In this document: positions 41,955 through 52,210 of the stretch, one piece after another
How positions within the stretch are numbered: position 1 is the first letter of the stretch
Layout: each line of letters opens with the position of its first letter
Assembly (NCBI GenBank): GCA_014529385.2
Contig: CM043953.1
Coordinates: forward strand, 112,280,549 to 112,344,548
DNA: 64,000 nt
Source: Adiantum capillus-veneris
Lineage: Eukaryota > Streptophyta > Polypodiopsida > Polypodiales > Pteridaceae
Direction of reading: 5' to 3'
The notes under the pieces: model-generated
What the model was told of the DNA's origin: nothing
Seen by the model: the letters and a program-made list of their open reading frames with translations, nothing else
The model's database searches: none
Made by a program: the position numbers and the translations under genes

Positions 41955-43080
41955 ATGGTTCCGATGTTCATTTTTTCTATACCACAGGCTACGGAAAATG
42001 TATCTCCATCACCAAGTCCGGTGCGTGGTAGGCATATTCAGCGTGCACGGCGTACTCCACGAAGTCAGCCATTTCCTTCTGTCATGTGTTCACCCTCACC
42101 CACCCATGTTGCTCCACCACCATCTCTGGTAAGCAGTCATGGGGTTTCACCGCCATTGTCCCCACCTCCTAGTGTTCGTCAGCTTTTTACGGGAAGGGGT
42201 GCAGTTGGGCAAGGGACGATGGCATCATGTCACAACCTCAGATTAAGTATAGCCGTTCTCAAGGTCTTTCAAAGGAAGACCCTGATGCACATTTGTGACA
42301 ATTCAATAAAGTGTATGGATTGAATCATCCTGGGGTGGTGATTCCTCTTCATCAAAAATCAATGTTGGAATCTATACTTTTCGGGAAAGCTATCAAATGG
42401 TTGTCAGGATATCCTGATGATAATTATCAGACGTATGCCAAAGGGTCCAAAGCATCCTTGAGACGGTTCAGAACGGAAAAAACGGTCCATCAACATTTGG
42501 AAAAGCTTCGTACGTTGTGTCCAAATTCGTTTCCAGTGGAGAATTATGCAGCAAAATTTCGGATGCTTTTGCAGCGGGTACCTCAGGCACAAAGGCCAAC
42601 AGGCAAGGTGTTGAATGATTATTTTTTGCGAGGACTCAATAAGGATCTCATAACTGCTACAGAAACCGTGGATAAGGTAACTACTCCACTGGATAATGTA
42701 ATTGCAAGAGAAGCTTTGGAGGATATGAAATCCCCAAAGAGATCAAAGAAAAAAGAGTGGAAGAAATCTCATCATAAGTCTCAGGAAAGTGGCGGTGATA
42801 GTTCGGAGTCGGAGACAGTAGATTCAGATTCCTTAGACTCAGGCAACAACGATTCGGGGAAAGAATTGGAGGAGGCACCTCAGAGAAAATCCCAGCGTCA
42901 AGGGAAAGGTGTTCCATCCGGGTTGTCAGAATTTGCTGCGGTGGTTAAAAGACTGAAGGAACTATGGTGTACTTAGTGCCAAAATCCGGGACATGCCGCT
43001 CAATAGTGTGCAATGAATCAAAAATGGTGTGCAATCTACACGTCCAATACTCATAATACAGTGGAATGCTATTTTAATGG
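41955..43080 (+). pseudogene. Element E gag and zinc knuckle
   Basis: Ser/Pro-rich N-part (ENVSPSPSPVRGRHIQRARR), then after a frame change gag core SMLESILFGKAIKWLSGYPD, KLRTLCPNSFPVENYAAKFR, NDYFLRGLNKDLITATETVD and an acidic Ser/Asp tail. A C-x2-C-x4-H-x4-C knuckle is spelled at 42968-43018, with two TAG codons among its spacer positions (CT-stop-CQNPGHAAQ-stop-C). Confidence 0.75.
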
Positions 43081-43302
43081 TCGGGGTCGTAGGAGTTGGG
43101 ATTCTTCTACATGGCACCCACCATAGTCAGGGCAGGGACAAGAGCTTGTGGTGGCGATGGCTCATGCTCACACATCGGAGGTGCCCTTTCAAGGAAAACC
43201 AGGGGGACGGGGTCAAGGTGGGGGTCGTGGTCATGAAGAGGTGGCTGAGATCCTTTTTTGTTTAGGGGATGAAGCCATTGGCAGTCCAAGTGTTCAGAAG
43301 CT

Positions 43303-44259
43303 ATGGAATATGATCGGAAGAAGCAGGAACGTGCTGCGGGAAAGCAGCCTAGTGTGGCTATGGTTCAGATTGAAGGGTTGGAGGAATCAGATCTGGTGGT
43401 TTCACTGATTATTCATTCTAGAAAAAATGTGGTTCCAATAGTAGATGTTAAGCTTCCGGGTTGCGCGACTCAAGGAGATGTACGAAAAAAGACTGTGACA
43501 TGGATGCCACAGTCATCACCACCATTGCATCCATCAGGACCATCGATTGCTGGTCTGGAAACAAATGAGGGGAAAGTCAGAAACAAGGTTCATACTAGGG
43601 AAGGGGATAATTGGAATTCAGTTTGGAAAGAGGTCCTCGATGCGCCAATACAAGTACCTTTGGGTTCATTACTAAAATTGGTTCCGAATTTTCATAATGC
43701 CTTGCTAAGTCAGAAGTCCAAAGAAATGATGGAAGTCGACATTGCAATAGCTGAAGGTGAGGGCGATGAGTCAGTTCCATTGCCGACAAATAGAATCACG
43801 GATACCTGCATCCCAAAGCTTTCAGTCAGATATCGTGGTACATACATTGACATAGTACTATTAGATGGCGGTGCGGGAGTAAATATTATTACTCAAGCAG
43901 CTTGTGAGCGTTTTGGACTCAATGATTGGGAACTTGCACCCTTTGCTGTCCGCATGGCAGATCAAAGACTAGTACAGCCAGTAGGATTACTTCGGGGCAT
44001 TGTCCTGGATGTAGCTGGCTTATATTTTGTTGTTTCTTTAGTGGTCTTGAATATTGAGGATCACAGTCAAGATTATCACATTATTTTGGGGAGACCATGG
44101 CTACGACAAGCCAGGGTAAAGCATAATTGGGAGGCAAATATGCTTACAATTAAAAAGGGTTGCAGGAAAGTTCGAGTGATGTTGGGAACATGCAGGCAAC
44201 CCATTCAGGCAACATGGCCGGTGATAGTAGAGATGGTAAATATGGTGGAAGGATTATAA
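43303..44259 (+). CDS. Element E protease region
   Basis: 318 open codons. An uncharacterised, charged N-part leads to LSVRYRGTYIDIVLLDGGAG with VNIITQAACERFGLN: the active site is D-G-G. DYHIILGRPWLRQARVKHNW is the late I-L-G-x-x-W motif. It stops at 44257. As in many plant gypsy elements, the protease is separated from the RT frame by a stop. Confidence 0.7.
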   Translation: MEYDRKKQERAAGKQPSVAMVQIEGLEESDLVVSLIIHSRKNVVPIVDVKLPGCATQGDVRKKTVTWMPQSSPPLHPSGPSIAGLETNEGKVRNKVHTREGDNWNSVWKEVLDAPIQVPLGSLLKLVPNFHNALLSQKSKEMMEVDIAIAEGEGDESVPLPTNRITDTCIPKLSVRYRGTYIDIVLLDGGAGVNIITQAACERFGLNDWELAPFAVRMADQRLVQPVGLLRGIVLDVAGLYFVVSLVVLNIEDHSQDYHIILGRPWLRQARVKHNWEANMLTIKKGCRKVRVMLGTCRQPIQATWPVIVEMVNMVEGL

Positions 44260-44313
44260 GAGGATGAAGAGGCTAACCCGGATTTAGTTTCTTTATATCT
44301 AACAGACATTTCT

Positions 44314-45291
44314 ATGATTTCGGATGGAAAATCTCTACCCGCTTCAAGAATTTCACCAGAAATAGGGATGCAACAAGAAGCTTTCCCTAGTCCCAAATCA
44401 TTGGAGGACATTATTAAGCAAGAACGTGCGTTTGAAGCACATATCGGAAAAGTTACAAGGGTCAAGGAAGATGAATTGGAGAAGGTCTTTCTAGGAGCGA
44501 AAGCAGAGTCTCAGCCCATTTATAATAATAAGCAGCTTGAGGCAAGTTTCCGAGGAGACTTGATTAATTTACTGATAGAATTTAAGGATGTTTTGGCATG
44601 GGAATATGCGGATATGCAAGGATTGGATCCAAAGTTATATCAGCATACCATTAATCTAAAACTAGATGCGGTGCCAGTGAAGCAACATTCATATAGGATG
44701 AATCCGAATGTGGCAAAGCAAGTTAAGGTGGAAATTGATCGTCTCTTGGAGGTGGATTTTATTACCCCCATTGATAATCCCGAGTGGATTTCTCCCATTG
44801 TGGTGTTACCAAAGAAAAACAAGAAAATTCGTATTTGTGTGGATTATCAGAAGTTGAATGTAGCTACCATTCCGGATCCTTTTCCTCTTCCATTTTTGGA
44901 TTCTATTTTGCATGATGTGGCAGGGCACGAGATGTATACTTTTTTGGATGTATTTAGTGGATATAACCAGATTGGAATGGCATTGCGGGATCAGCCCAAA
45001 ACAGCTTTTATTACAGCATGGGGTGTTTTTGCATGCACAGTGATGTGGTTCGGATTAAGGAATGCGCCCTCAACTTTTCAAAGGGATATGTTTCAAATTT
45101 TTGGTCCCTATTTGACAGATTTTATGCGAGTTTTTCTGGATGATGTCAGTGTTTTTTGGAGCGCAACTAGAGCATTTAAAGTAATTGCGGTTATGTTTTA
45201 TGAAATGTCGAGAGGTGCAATTCAGTTTAAATCCTCTGAAATGTGCCTTTGCGGTAAGAAGTGGCAGCTTATTGGGGCATATAATCTCTGA
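44314..45291 (+). pseudogene. Element E reverse transcriptase
   Basis: 325 open codons: LIEFKDVLAWEYADMQGLDP, HSYRMNPNVAKQVKVEIDRL, WISPIVVLPKKNKKIRICVD YQKLN, MYTFLDVFSGYNQIGMALRD, TVMWFGLRNAPSTFQRDMFQ and DFMRVFLDDVSVFWSATRAF (catalytic F-L-D-D present). A frameshift near 45210 moves the connection (LKCAFAVRSGSLLGHIISED) to another frame, continuing to 45409. Confidence 0.85.
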
Positions 45292-45363
45292 GGATGGCAT
45301 ATCCATGGATCCAGATAAAATAGCCGCAATTATGGAAGCGCCTCCGCCGATGAATTCGAAACA

Positions 45364-45931
45364 GTGTCAAGTCTTTCTGGGCCAAGCTCGTTGGCATGGG
45401 AGCATTTGAGGTTTGTCGCGCATTTGGCAATCCCTATTAATCAGGCATCACATGCTAAAGATTTTGAATGGACGCAGGAATGTGATTTGGCTTTTCGGAG
45501 ATTAAAACTTCAGCTGTCCAAAGGTCCGATTATGATCCCTCCAAATTGGGGTCATGATTTTCATGTATTTGTGGATGTTTTTGACCAGGCAATTGGCAGT
45601 GTCCTGATGCAGGAACAAATTCAAGGGTGGTTTCGACCTGTTTATTTTCGCAAAAATGAATTATTTAGTGACAGAAAGAGAATGTCTAGGGATGATTTAT
45701 TCAATGAAAAAGTTCCGGCATTATCTGTTGGGCCGGTGGTTTTTCTTCCATGTGGATCATTTGGTTGTTCTATATCTGGTGCGCCAACAGAATTTTACGG
45801 GAAAATTGGCCAGATGGGTGCTCTTGTTGCAGGAATTTGATTTTGAGGTCATATATCGTCCAGGAGCCCAGCATGCGGTGGCTGACTACCTATTCAGGCT
45901 AGATTTCGGTGAGCCGTCGAGGGGTGGCTAA
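45364..45931 (+). pseudogene. Element E RNase H
   Basis: FEWTQECDLAFRRLKLQLSK, GHDFHVFVDVFDQAIGSVLM (first Asp in VDVFD), QGWFRPVYFRKNELF, then in another frame the RECLGMIYSMKKFRHYLLGR Glu block, HVDHLVVLYLVRQQNFTGKL and PGAQHAVADYLFRLDFGEPS. Frame changes near 45660 and 45780 break it. Confidence 0.8.
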
Positions 45932-47070
45932 TGAATTTCCGGATGCGTCTCGTTTTTTAACAGGAGCTGTTGCGGATGATCTTCCAACTACGCAACAACC
46001 TAGAACCATCCCCAGCATTCCATGGACTTGGTATGAGGAGATGTTTCATTTTCTGGACAATGGGGAAACGCCTTCATTCTTGTCCAATCATCAAAGGAAA
46101 TGGATGGTTATAAGAAGCAAAAATTTTGAGATTACCATGGGGAAGTTGTATTATCGCACGATTGTAGAGGTTTTGCTGAGATGTGTTCTACCACAAGAAC
46201 AGGAATCAGTTTTGGAGGAAGTCCATACCGGCATTGCAGGGGGACACTTTGCAGCATTGATCACGGCTAGGAAAGTTTTACAATCAGGGTTATGGTGGCC
46301 TAAATTGTTTCAAAATGCGAGAAGATTTGTGCAAAAGTGTGATGTGTGTCAGCGGTTAGGACAACCCACTAAAATGTTTAGAAGGCCTTTTCAGCCGGTA
46401 TTGCCTTTGGAACCTTTTAAAAAATGGGGATTGGATTTTATTGGACCTTTTAAACGAGTAGCAGCTCACACTGGTAATAAGAACATTTTGACAGCCACGG
46501 ATTATGCTACCAAATGGGTGGAGGCATGGCCTTTGAAAGATATACTACAGTTTCTGTTGCTGGGTGTTTATATAAGGATTGTTTTTCCAGGTATGGCTGT
46601 CCTATTGAGTTCGTCAGTGATCGGAGTAGCCATTTTCTGAATAAGGTGATGGAAAGAATGCTACGATTTTACTCTGTATTGCATAGGAAATCTTCCCCAT
46701 ATTGCCCACTAGAGAATGAGCAGGTGGAATCTACTAACAAGAAATTGGTTCGTATTTTAACAAAGTTAGTGAATATGCATAGAACGGATTGGGATGTGAT
46801 CAGACAGCCTATAAAGTGGCAAACAGGATTGAATCCTTTCAAGTTGGCATTTGGTGTGGAGGCAATTACCCCAATGGAGCATGTGGTTCCGAGTTTGCGG
46901 ATGCTGATTGCGAATAAGCTTCTTCCGAAAGATTCTGTAATCTATCGATTTGATGTTTTGCAAGAATTAGATGAAGACCGGTTGTGCAGTTTTGCGGTGT
47001 TACAAGGTCTGCAGTCCAGGCAGAAGAAATGGTTGGATCGTCCTAAAGCACGGCAATTTTTGGAGAAGAT
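45909..47070 (+). pseudogene. Element E integrase
   Basis: HHCC: VHTGIAGGHFAALITARKVL ... KCDVCQRLG. Core: KKWGLDFIGPFKRVAAHTGN (first Asp), ATDYATKWVEAWPLKD, a frameshift near 46545, GCPIEFVSDRSSHFLNKVME (second Asp) and PLENEQVESTNKKLVRILTK (Glu). GVEAITPMEHVVPSLRMLIA and LQELDEDRLCSFAVLQGLQS follow. The C-terminal module and the 3' LTR are missing. Confidence 0.85.
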
Positions 47071-47159
47071 AACCATTTTTGGAAAGGTCTCTTTGAAAAT
47101 CTAGGAACAAGATTGAATTTCTCTTTGGCCTATTACCCACAAACGGATGGCCAAAGTGA
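47071..47159 (+). pseudogene. Element C integrase core fragment
   Basis: [20 protein letters not shown] and PQTDGQS, the end of a gypsy integrase core before the catalytic Glu. The reading frame resumes at 57765 as E-IANLTITDLLNTYVT once element F and one copy of AGTGA are left out, which proves the pieces belong together. Confidence 0.85.
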
Positions 47160-47808
47160 TGTAAGGTCTCTGACCCGACCAACAAGAACACCATTGTACC
47201 ATGGAATAAACATAAGAGAAAAACTTACTATTTTTAGTAGTTTTTCAAATTCTGTCGGTGCCACGATGTTCGAAATGTTATAAAGCTTCCAAAAGCGAAT
47301 TAACGTAATTTTTGTGAAAAAATTCCAAAAATAGTAAGTTTTTGGTCGCCCGGCCTGTCTAGTTTTAACCGTCTCGAAAAACTGCACCCGTACCCCGAAT
47401 TCAAAAAAATGCGATTTTGGACCCCGAGGGCTGCTAAGTATGGCGGGTACTCGCACAAGTACATCTTAGTTAGAGATTAGTATAGAAATTTACGGCATTA
47501 AATTCTGATTCGTATCGCCCATTTTAGCCTAAAATCAAAATTTCCTAAGGCTGTGCGGGGAGCACCGGGACTCGGGGGCTGTGTGGGAACAGGTCCCAGG
47601 CCACTGAGAGCTTGCTTTAGCAGCTAGGGGGCGCCCTCTCATCTTTCGGGAGTTGTGGGAGACTTGCCATGCTTGAGAGAGAGTGTGAGAGTCAGTTAGA
47701 CTAGCTAATTGGACACTTGGTAGGCTTGTAACTGAGTTGCATTGCATGAGTTGAGAGCTCCCTCAGATGCATTTAGCAGCATGGTTCGATTTTCATCTTG
47801 GGAGAGCC

Positions 47809-47816
47809 TATATAAG
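47809..47816 (+). promoter_or_regulatory. LTR TATA box, element F left LTR
   Basis: GAGCCTATATAAGAGTG stands about 10 bases ahead of a CA microsatellite. The same box in the right LTR is at 55608-55615, and the homologous box in D reads TATTTAAA. Confidence 0.65.
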
Positions 47817-47824
47817 AGTGTTCT

Positions 47825-47856
<32 letters not shown>

Positions 47857-47940
47857 GGCACACACACACACTCAGTACACACACACTAAGTACACACACA
47901 CTCAGTACACACACACACACACACTTACACACACACTCCT
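47825..47940. repeat. CA microsatellites just downstream of the LTR TATA box
   Basis: Alternating (CA)n and CTCAGTACACACACA units. The right LTR has fewer (55624-55700). Confidence 0.95.
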
Positions 47941-49234
47941 CGGGGAGGTGCTACCGGCACACATAGCTTTGGAGAAGAAGCAAAAGAGGGAAGTGCTGCC
48001 CGATTTTCATTTCGAGAACTCCATTGCATCAAAATTTTGAGTAGATTTCAGCCCTAATCACGGTAAAATCAAATTTATTTTATGCTTTGCTGCAAATCTC
48101 TCTATCATTCTCTTAATCCCGCAACTATTATGCTTAATCATAGCTAAATTACTCAATAGATTCTCTCTAATTGTCCATATCATTAGTCTATTGCATAATC
48201 TTAATCTAATTGTTAATTATGCAAGCAATTAACCTCTCTTAATCATAGATTAATGCATGATTAGTAAGAAGAAATCTCCCGCTAGTCTTCATAATAAATA
48301 AATGTCAAGCTGACAATGATGTGGAATTGGTCAATTTCACTCTATTACCACACAATGTTTGAGTAACTAAGTTAGATTCAACCTGTTCATAGATTAGGAT
48401 GTAATTAAGGGTAATTAATCCATCATTTATCCACTAGGAAGGGGGAATCCTCTCACCTATGCATATGGCAATTCTGCATCTCTCTACTTACATTAGGGAG
48501 GGTGATTGAGCATGTCTAATTCACCCCTCTAGTAATTTGATTAAGTGAAAATTTGAAATTCCTAATTACCTAGACCAAGTATTTAACTTTAGAGCCAATT
48601 CCCGCAAGAACAAGTAAGGTACTATCCATAAATTACTATGTCTTGAAGGAAATCTAACCCTCTCGTATAAAAGGAATTGTTCAGTGATTCTAATCTCTCA
48701 TCTTGGTTGTTATGGTACTCTCAGACATTAGTTCTTTTTGTCCAAGTTTGTCAATGACGTAGTTAGTATAAAATGGCCTTGGTAAAGAGAACTCCCTTCG
48801 ATGGTGCCGACGACCACGAGGCGGGAACAAGCAACGTGAATGGGAAAGGGAAAGCTCCCGTGGACAACCAAGTACTGGCCAACTCACGGGTCAATGACGA
48901 GGAAATGGAGGAGGTAGGTCACATTTTAATTCAAGTTTATTTAATTTAACATTGCATACGACAAGTTAGGAAAGAACATCTCCCTAAACATGTTGGAGAA
49001 ATCCGACGGAAACCGTTCGGCACTTGAATTGAAACGTATATTAAATTCTAAGTAGGAAAGAATGGTTTTTGGATATACTGTTTGAGATAGGAAAGAATGT
49101 CTGCTAGGGAAAATTTAGCTCGGCATGTTCATTTCTATTTCCAATGCTGAAACTAGTCCTAAGCCCCCTACTGATCACAGAGGGTGGCTCGCGATGATTT
49201 TGCAGTAGCTAGAGTTACTAGCTTAGGACATCTA

Positions 49235-49323
49235 CCCATGACTTGCATTCTTTGCGATGGGAACCCACGCCTTGCGTGCTATGCGGTGGGAATGTCCATG
49301 TCATGCGTTCTTTGCGGTGGACA
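49235..49323 (+). repeat. Three-unit hairpin array in the element F left LTR
   Basis: Units share ACTTGC-TTCT-TGCGG cores. Stems: CCCAT/ATGGG (49235-49239 with 49257-49261), CCCAC/GTGGG (49264-49268 with 49286-49290) and TGTCCA/TGGACA (49293-49298 with 49318-49323). The right LTR has the array at 56996-57084, where the first unit's stem is damaged (GTAAG). Confidence 0.8.
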
Positions 49324-50001
49324 TACCCAGTTGTATGGGCAGCTAGGCGACAACGGGAGGAGTAAACTTTCGGTAGAGGGGGGATGTTGTACCTCCAGAA
49401 CATTGGAAATTTAATGAATAAGTTTTGAGTAAAATATTTACTAGAGTTACTGTCTTGGTGCTGCTTTGCAATACTGGTTGAAGGGCTGTCTTAATGAACC
49501 TTGTGAATCGGAACCTAATCAAGGAACTTATATGTTGAACAAATATTGTGGTAGTAATTAGGACACACAAAGAAGTGTGAGTGTGGAGGTGGAAAGTGGG
49601 GGCTTGGCTCGGGTTGCCAATGCCTATGAGAAGGGTTGTCCCGATTGGTCAGGAACTCTCCATCCGCATAGTGTTATAAATTGACGCTAGTAATACTCAT
49701 TTCCCCAAGAGCGGCGAAGCCTCAAGTGTACGTGCCTCTGAAACATGGGGAAAAAGACACTCGGGACTCCTCTCCTCTCGGAAGGTGGGTCTTAGGATCG
49801 CTAGATAAGTTAATCATGCTTCCCCTGCGGGGTGGAACTAGATCTCGATGCTAGTAGGCTCGAACTCGACTCACTTTGTGATGAAAGATCGTCTGCTAGA
49901 TGAACCATAAAGAAATTTTTTCGCTTCCGCTGTAGATCTAGTGACCACCAGGTTTACCATCAGATCCATCGTTTGAAACGACGGGGTGGGGACCTCACAC
50001 C

Positions 50002-50013
50002 TGGTATCAGAGC
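50002..50013 (+). promoter_or_regulatory. Element F primer-binding site
   Basis: TGGTATCAGAGC two bases inside the LTR, the match to initiator tRNA-Met. Confidence 0.9.
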
Positions 50014-50090
50014 TAAGCTTAGGTTAGATTGAGAAATAAAGTTGTATTGTGTGAATTTTTAAAAGGAACTAAGAGTATATAGGTAGCTGA

Positions 50091-50609
50091 TCCAAATTCC
50101 TTGCATTGGTGTTGCAGGAAGAATATCCGAAGTTCCAAGTGTTTGAGCTTATTTACGACCAAGCTCGACGATTGCCAGTTTACCAATTTAGGCGCGATGT
50201 CATGGAGATGTTGTTGAAGGCTCATACACCACACTTCTCTCGCATCGATAGAGGATGGGGGCTCGATTGGACACTTGCAGGAGGGATTTACTACATCAAC
50301 ACTCGCAAGCTAGGATGCCTTGCTGCCGATTTGAAGAAAATACGTTGGGAAGAAGAATTGAGGGTGGTGCAGATATTCTGCTTGATGCCTGCACGTATGG
50401 AATTGACTGTCTCTGACAGCACCAATCAAACCCTCAAGGAGTGGATTTTGGAGAAGATCACTAATGTAATCCCAGCAAACAGAGTTAGAACTTTTGGAGT
50501 ACCAAAAGAACTATCTCGGCTCGACACCATAGTTTACTATCCACTCAAAGATGAGTATAGGAACTACTTCACGAATAAAGTAGAGTATCATGTGAACACA
50601 ACCTGCTAG
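50091..50609 (+). CDS. Leader ORF (ORF0) of chromovirus F, unknown function
   Basis: The frame is open from 50091 to a stop at 50607-50609 (172 codons). It lies between PBS and gag, where gypsy elements normally have no protein. Blocks: KFQVFELIYDQARRLPVYQF, YYINTRKLGCLAADLKKIRW, ILEKITNVIPANRVRTFGVP and YYPLKDEYRNYFTNKVEYHV. Unit D homologues differ at many positions, yet mostly by conservative changes. There is no ATG before the conserved part; the first in-frame ATG is at 50202. TTGCAG at 50113-50118 looks like a splice acceptor, so an upstream exon is possible. I recognise no domain. Three AATAAA signals follow (50641, 50688, 50702), so it could be a captured host 3' exon and UTR. Confidence 0.55.
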   Translation, partial: SKFLALVLQEEYPKFQVFELIYDQARRLPVYQFRRDVMEMLLKAHTPHFSRIDRGWGLDWTLAGGIYYINTRKLGCLAADLKKIRWEEELRVVQIFCLMPARMELTVSDSTNQTLKEWILEKITNVIPANRVRTFGVPKELSRLDTIVYYPLKDEYRNYFTNKVEYHVNTTC

Positions 50610-50640
50610 GCGTATCTTATAAGCATTCCAAAAGCCATGT

Positions 50641-50824
50641 AATAAATTGATCATGAGTTATCCTAAACCTTGAGGGGTTTCGATTGTAATAAATCTTCAT
50701 CAATAAAGTGTTTTTGTCTCTGAGTCTTTGTCTCTTGATAAAGTGGGATCTTGAATTTTATTGAAGTCTCGTGTCTATTTGAAATCCAAGTAATGGTATC
50801 AAGAATCTCGTGTAACCAATGTAG
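50641..50824 (+). promoter_or_regulatory. Leader segment with AATAAA signals, PBS-like string and ATG-TAG
   Basis: AATAAA occurs at 50641-50646, 50688-50693 and 50702-50707. TGGTATCAAGA at 50794-50804 resembles the PBS. ATG followed at once by TAG (50819-50824) stands directly before the open gag frame, and the same ATG-TAG is in both D units. It may be a start-stop element controlling gag translation, or the TAG-G may be a splice acceptor. Confidence 0.45.
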
Positions 50825-51584
50825 GCACCGTCTGCTGCTCTTTACTTGACGGCACAAGAAAAGAAGCTCCTCCTTAAACAAGCCCAACCTCCACTCTTTA
50901 AGGGCGAGGGGGAAAATGTGGAGAGAGATGCAGAAGTATGGATGGAGGCTATGAATGACTATTTCAAAGTTGCAGGAACCCAACCCGTGAATCAAACCAT
51001 GCTTGCGATGTTCCGCTTGTCTGGCGATGCCAAGATTTGGTGGAAACAGCATTGCAGAGATCTAAACATCAAGGTATCTTCCCTGCCGTGGGAAGACATC
51101 AAGGCTGCAGTGATGAGGCATTACTTACCACTCGTCTATAAAACCTTGAAGATGAACGATCTTTTCCCTTCGTCAGTTGACATCTTCAGTCGTCGACGAG
51201 TATTACTCAAAGTTTGTTACTCTTCGAAGATATGATCCTAGAATGAGCCTGAATCAGCAAGTAGCACAGTTCTGTCAAGGGCTCATTGACCCCTTGAACA
51301 ATCGGCTAGAAGCTCTCAGGCCAACAACTCTTCAAGATGCCTTACTAAGAGCTAAACCCTTAGCTATGGAGATTCAGATGGTCAATCAGAATAGGAGGAA
51401 TCATTTGGCAAAAAGGGCACGGAATTTTTTTTGGAATAACAGACCAGCCAACGAAACAGATGACCAGTGCCCTATTGTGGCTACCACCACAACTATGGAG
51501 TTTTCAAACGTTCGATGCTATGAATGCGACGAGCGGGCATTACAGATACAAGTGCCCCAAGAAGACTCAAGAAACCAGCTCTAA
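50825..51584 (+). pseudogene. Element F gag
   Basis: TAQEKKLLLKQAQPPLFKGE, RDAEVWMEAMNDYFKVAGTQ, AKIWWKQHCRDLNIKVSSLP, then after a frame change VDEYYSKFVTLRRYDPRMSL and QQVAQFCQGLIDPLNNRLEA. The zinc knuckle (51510-51560) is split by another frame change: VRCYECDE in one frame and GHYRYKCPKK in the next. Confidence 0.8.
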
Positions 51585-51737
51585 TGACATACCCTTGAAT
51601 GTCCATGGGCATGGACAACCTAATGGAGAGGAGGACGTGGAAGGGTAAGCAGAGGGCGAGGGCGTGGAGCTACCACCAGAGTGAATGCCATAGTGGTATA
51701 ACCAACTGGGGGAGATGAAGCAGAGGAGAGAGAAACC

Positions 51738-52210
51738 TTGCATGCTGCAATTGACAACCCCAATGGTTGCGATCAATACACAGTCATTCATATGCCAGGA
51801 TCTCTTAGAGGTGAACAAGTTAACTTCCTTATAGATTGTGGTAGCACTCTTTCATTTCTTTCACCTAGATGCATGAGGAAGCTAAAGCTAGATAAGTATC
51901 CAACAAGCAAACTAGTTGTAGAGTTAGAAAACGGCAAGGAAGTAGTATCTCACCCTTAGGATTCTTTGATGGGATACTAGGGATGGACTGGTTAAAGAAA
52001 AATCAGGCCCACATCCATTGTGCACAAGGGAAGTTTACCTTTACAGATAAATTGGGTAATGAAGTTTAAATCCAAGGAGAAAATGGGAGACCTAGGGCTA
52101 CTCTAGTTAAGGCCAGTAGACTTTTGAAGGGACTGACAAAGGGGCAACAAATGTATGCGGTAAAGCTCAACAAGGTGGACCAATCAGATACCACACTTCG
52201 ACCAAACTAG
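51738..52210 (+). pseudogene. Element F protease
   Basis: [20 protein letters not shown] (active site D-C-G, as in D), VVELENGKEVVSHP with a stop at 51957, then [20 protein letters not shown]. About 45 bp seen in unit D between these blocks is missing. Confidence 0.75.

Larger units (their letters stand above)
41475..47070 (+). mobile_element. Truncated Ty3/gypsy element E (non-chromovirus type)
   Basis: Plus-strand gag, zinc knuckle, protease, RT, RNase H and integrase without a recognised LTR pair. TGGCGACCACGATGC at 41849-41863, two bases after CCATTACA, is a plausible primer-binding site, so 41475-41846 may hold LTR sequence. The right end is lost within the integrase tail. It replaces most of element C's integrase. 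The integrase and RT style (EPF-KWGLDFIGPF, F-L-D-D) resembles Tat/Athila-like gypsy elements and not the chromoviruses. Confidence 0.75.
47160..49999 (+). repeat. Element F left LTR (2,840 bp)
   Basis: Pairs with 55015-57759. It holds a TATATAAG box (47809-47816), CA-rich microsatellites (47825-47940) and the three-unit hairpin array (49235-49323). Confidence 0.95.

Noticed and set aside
50002-50013. tRNA gene suggested by TGGTATCAGAGC matches
   Set aside because: Only the 12-base primer-binding site is present next to LTR ends, with no tRNA body.
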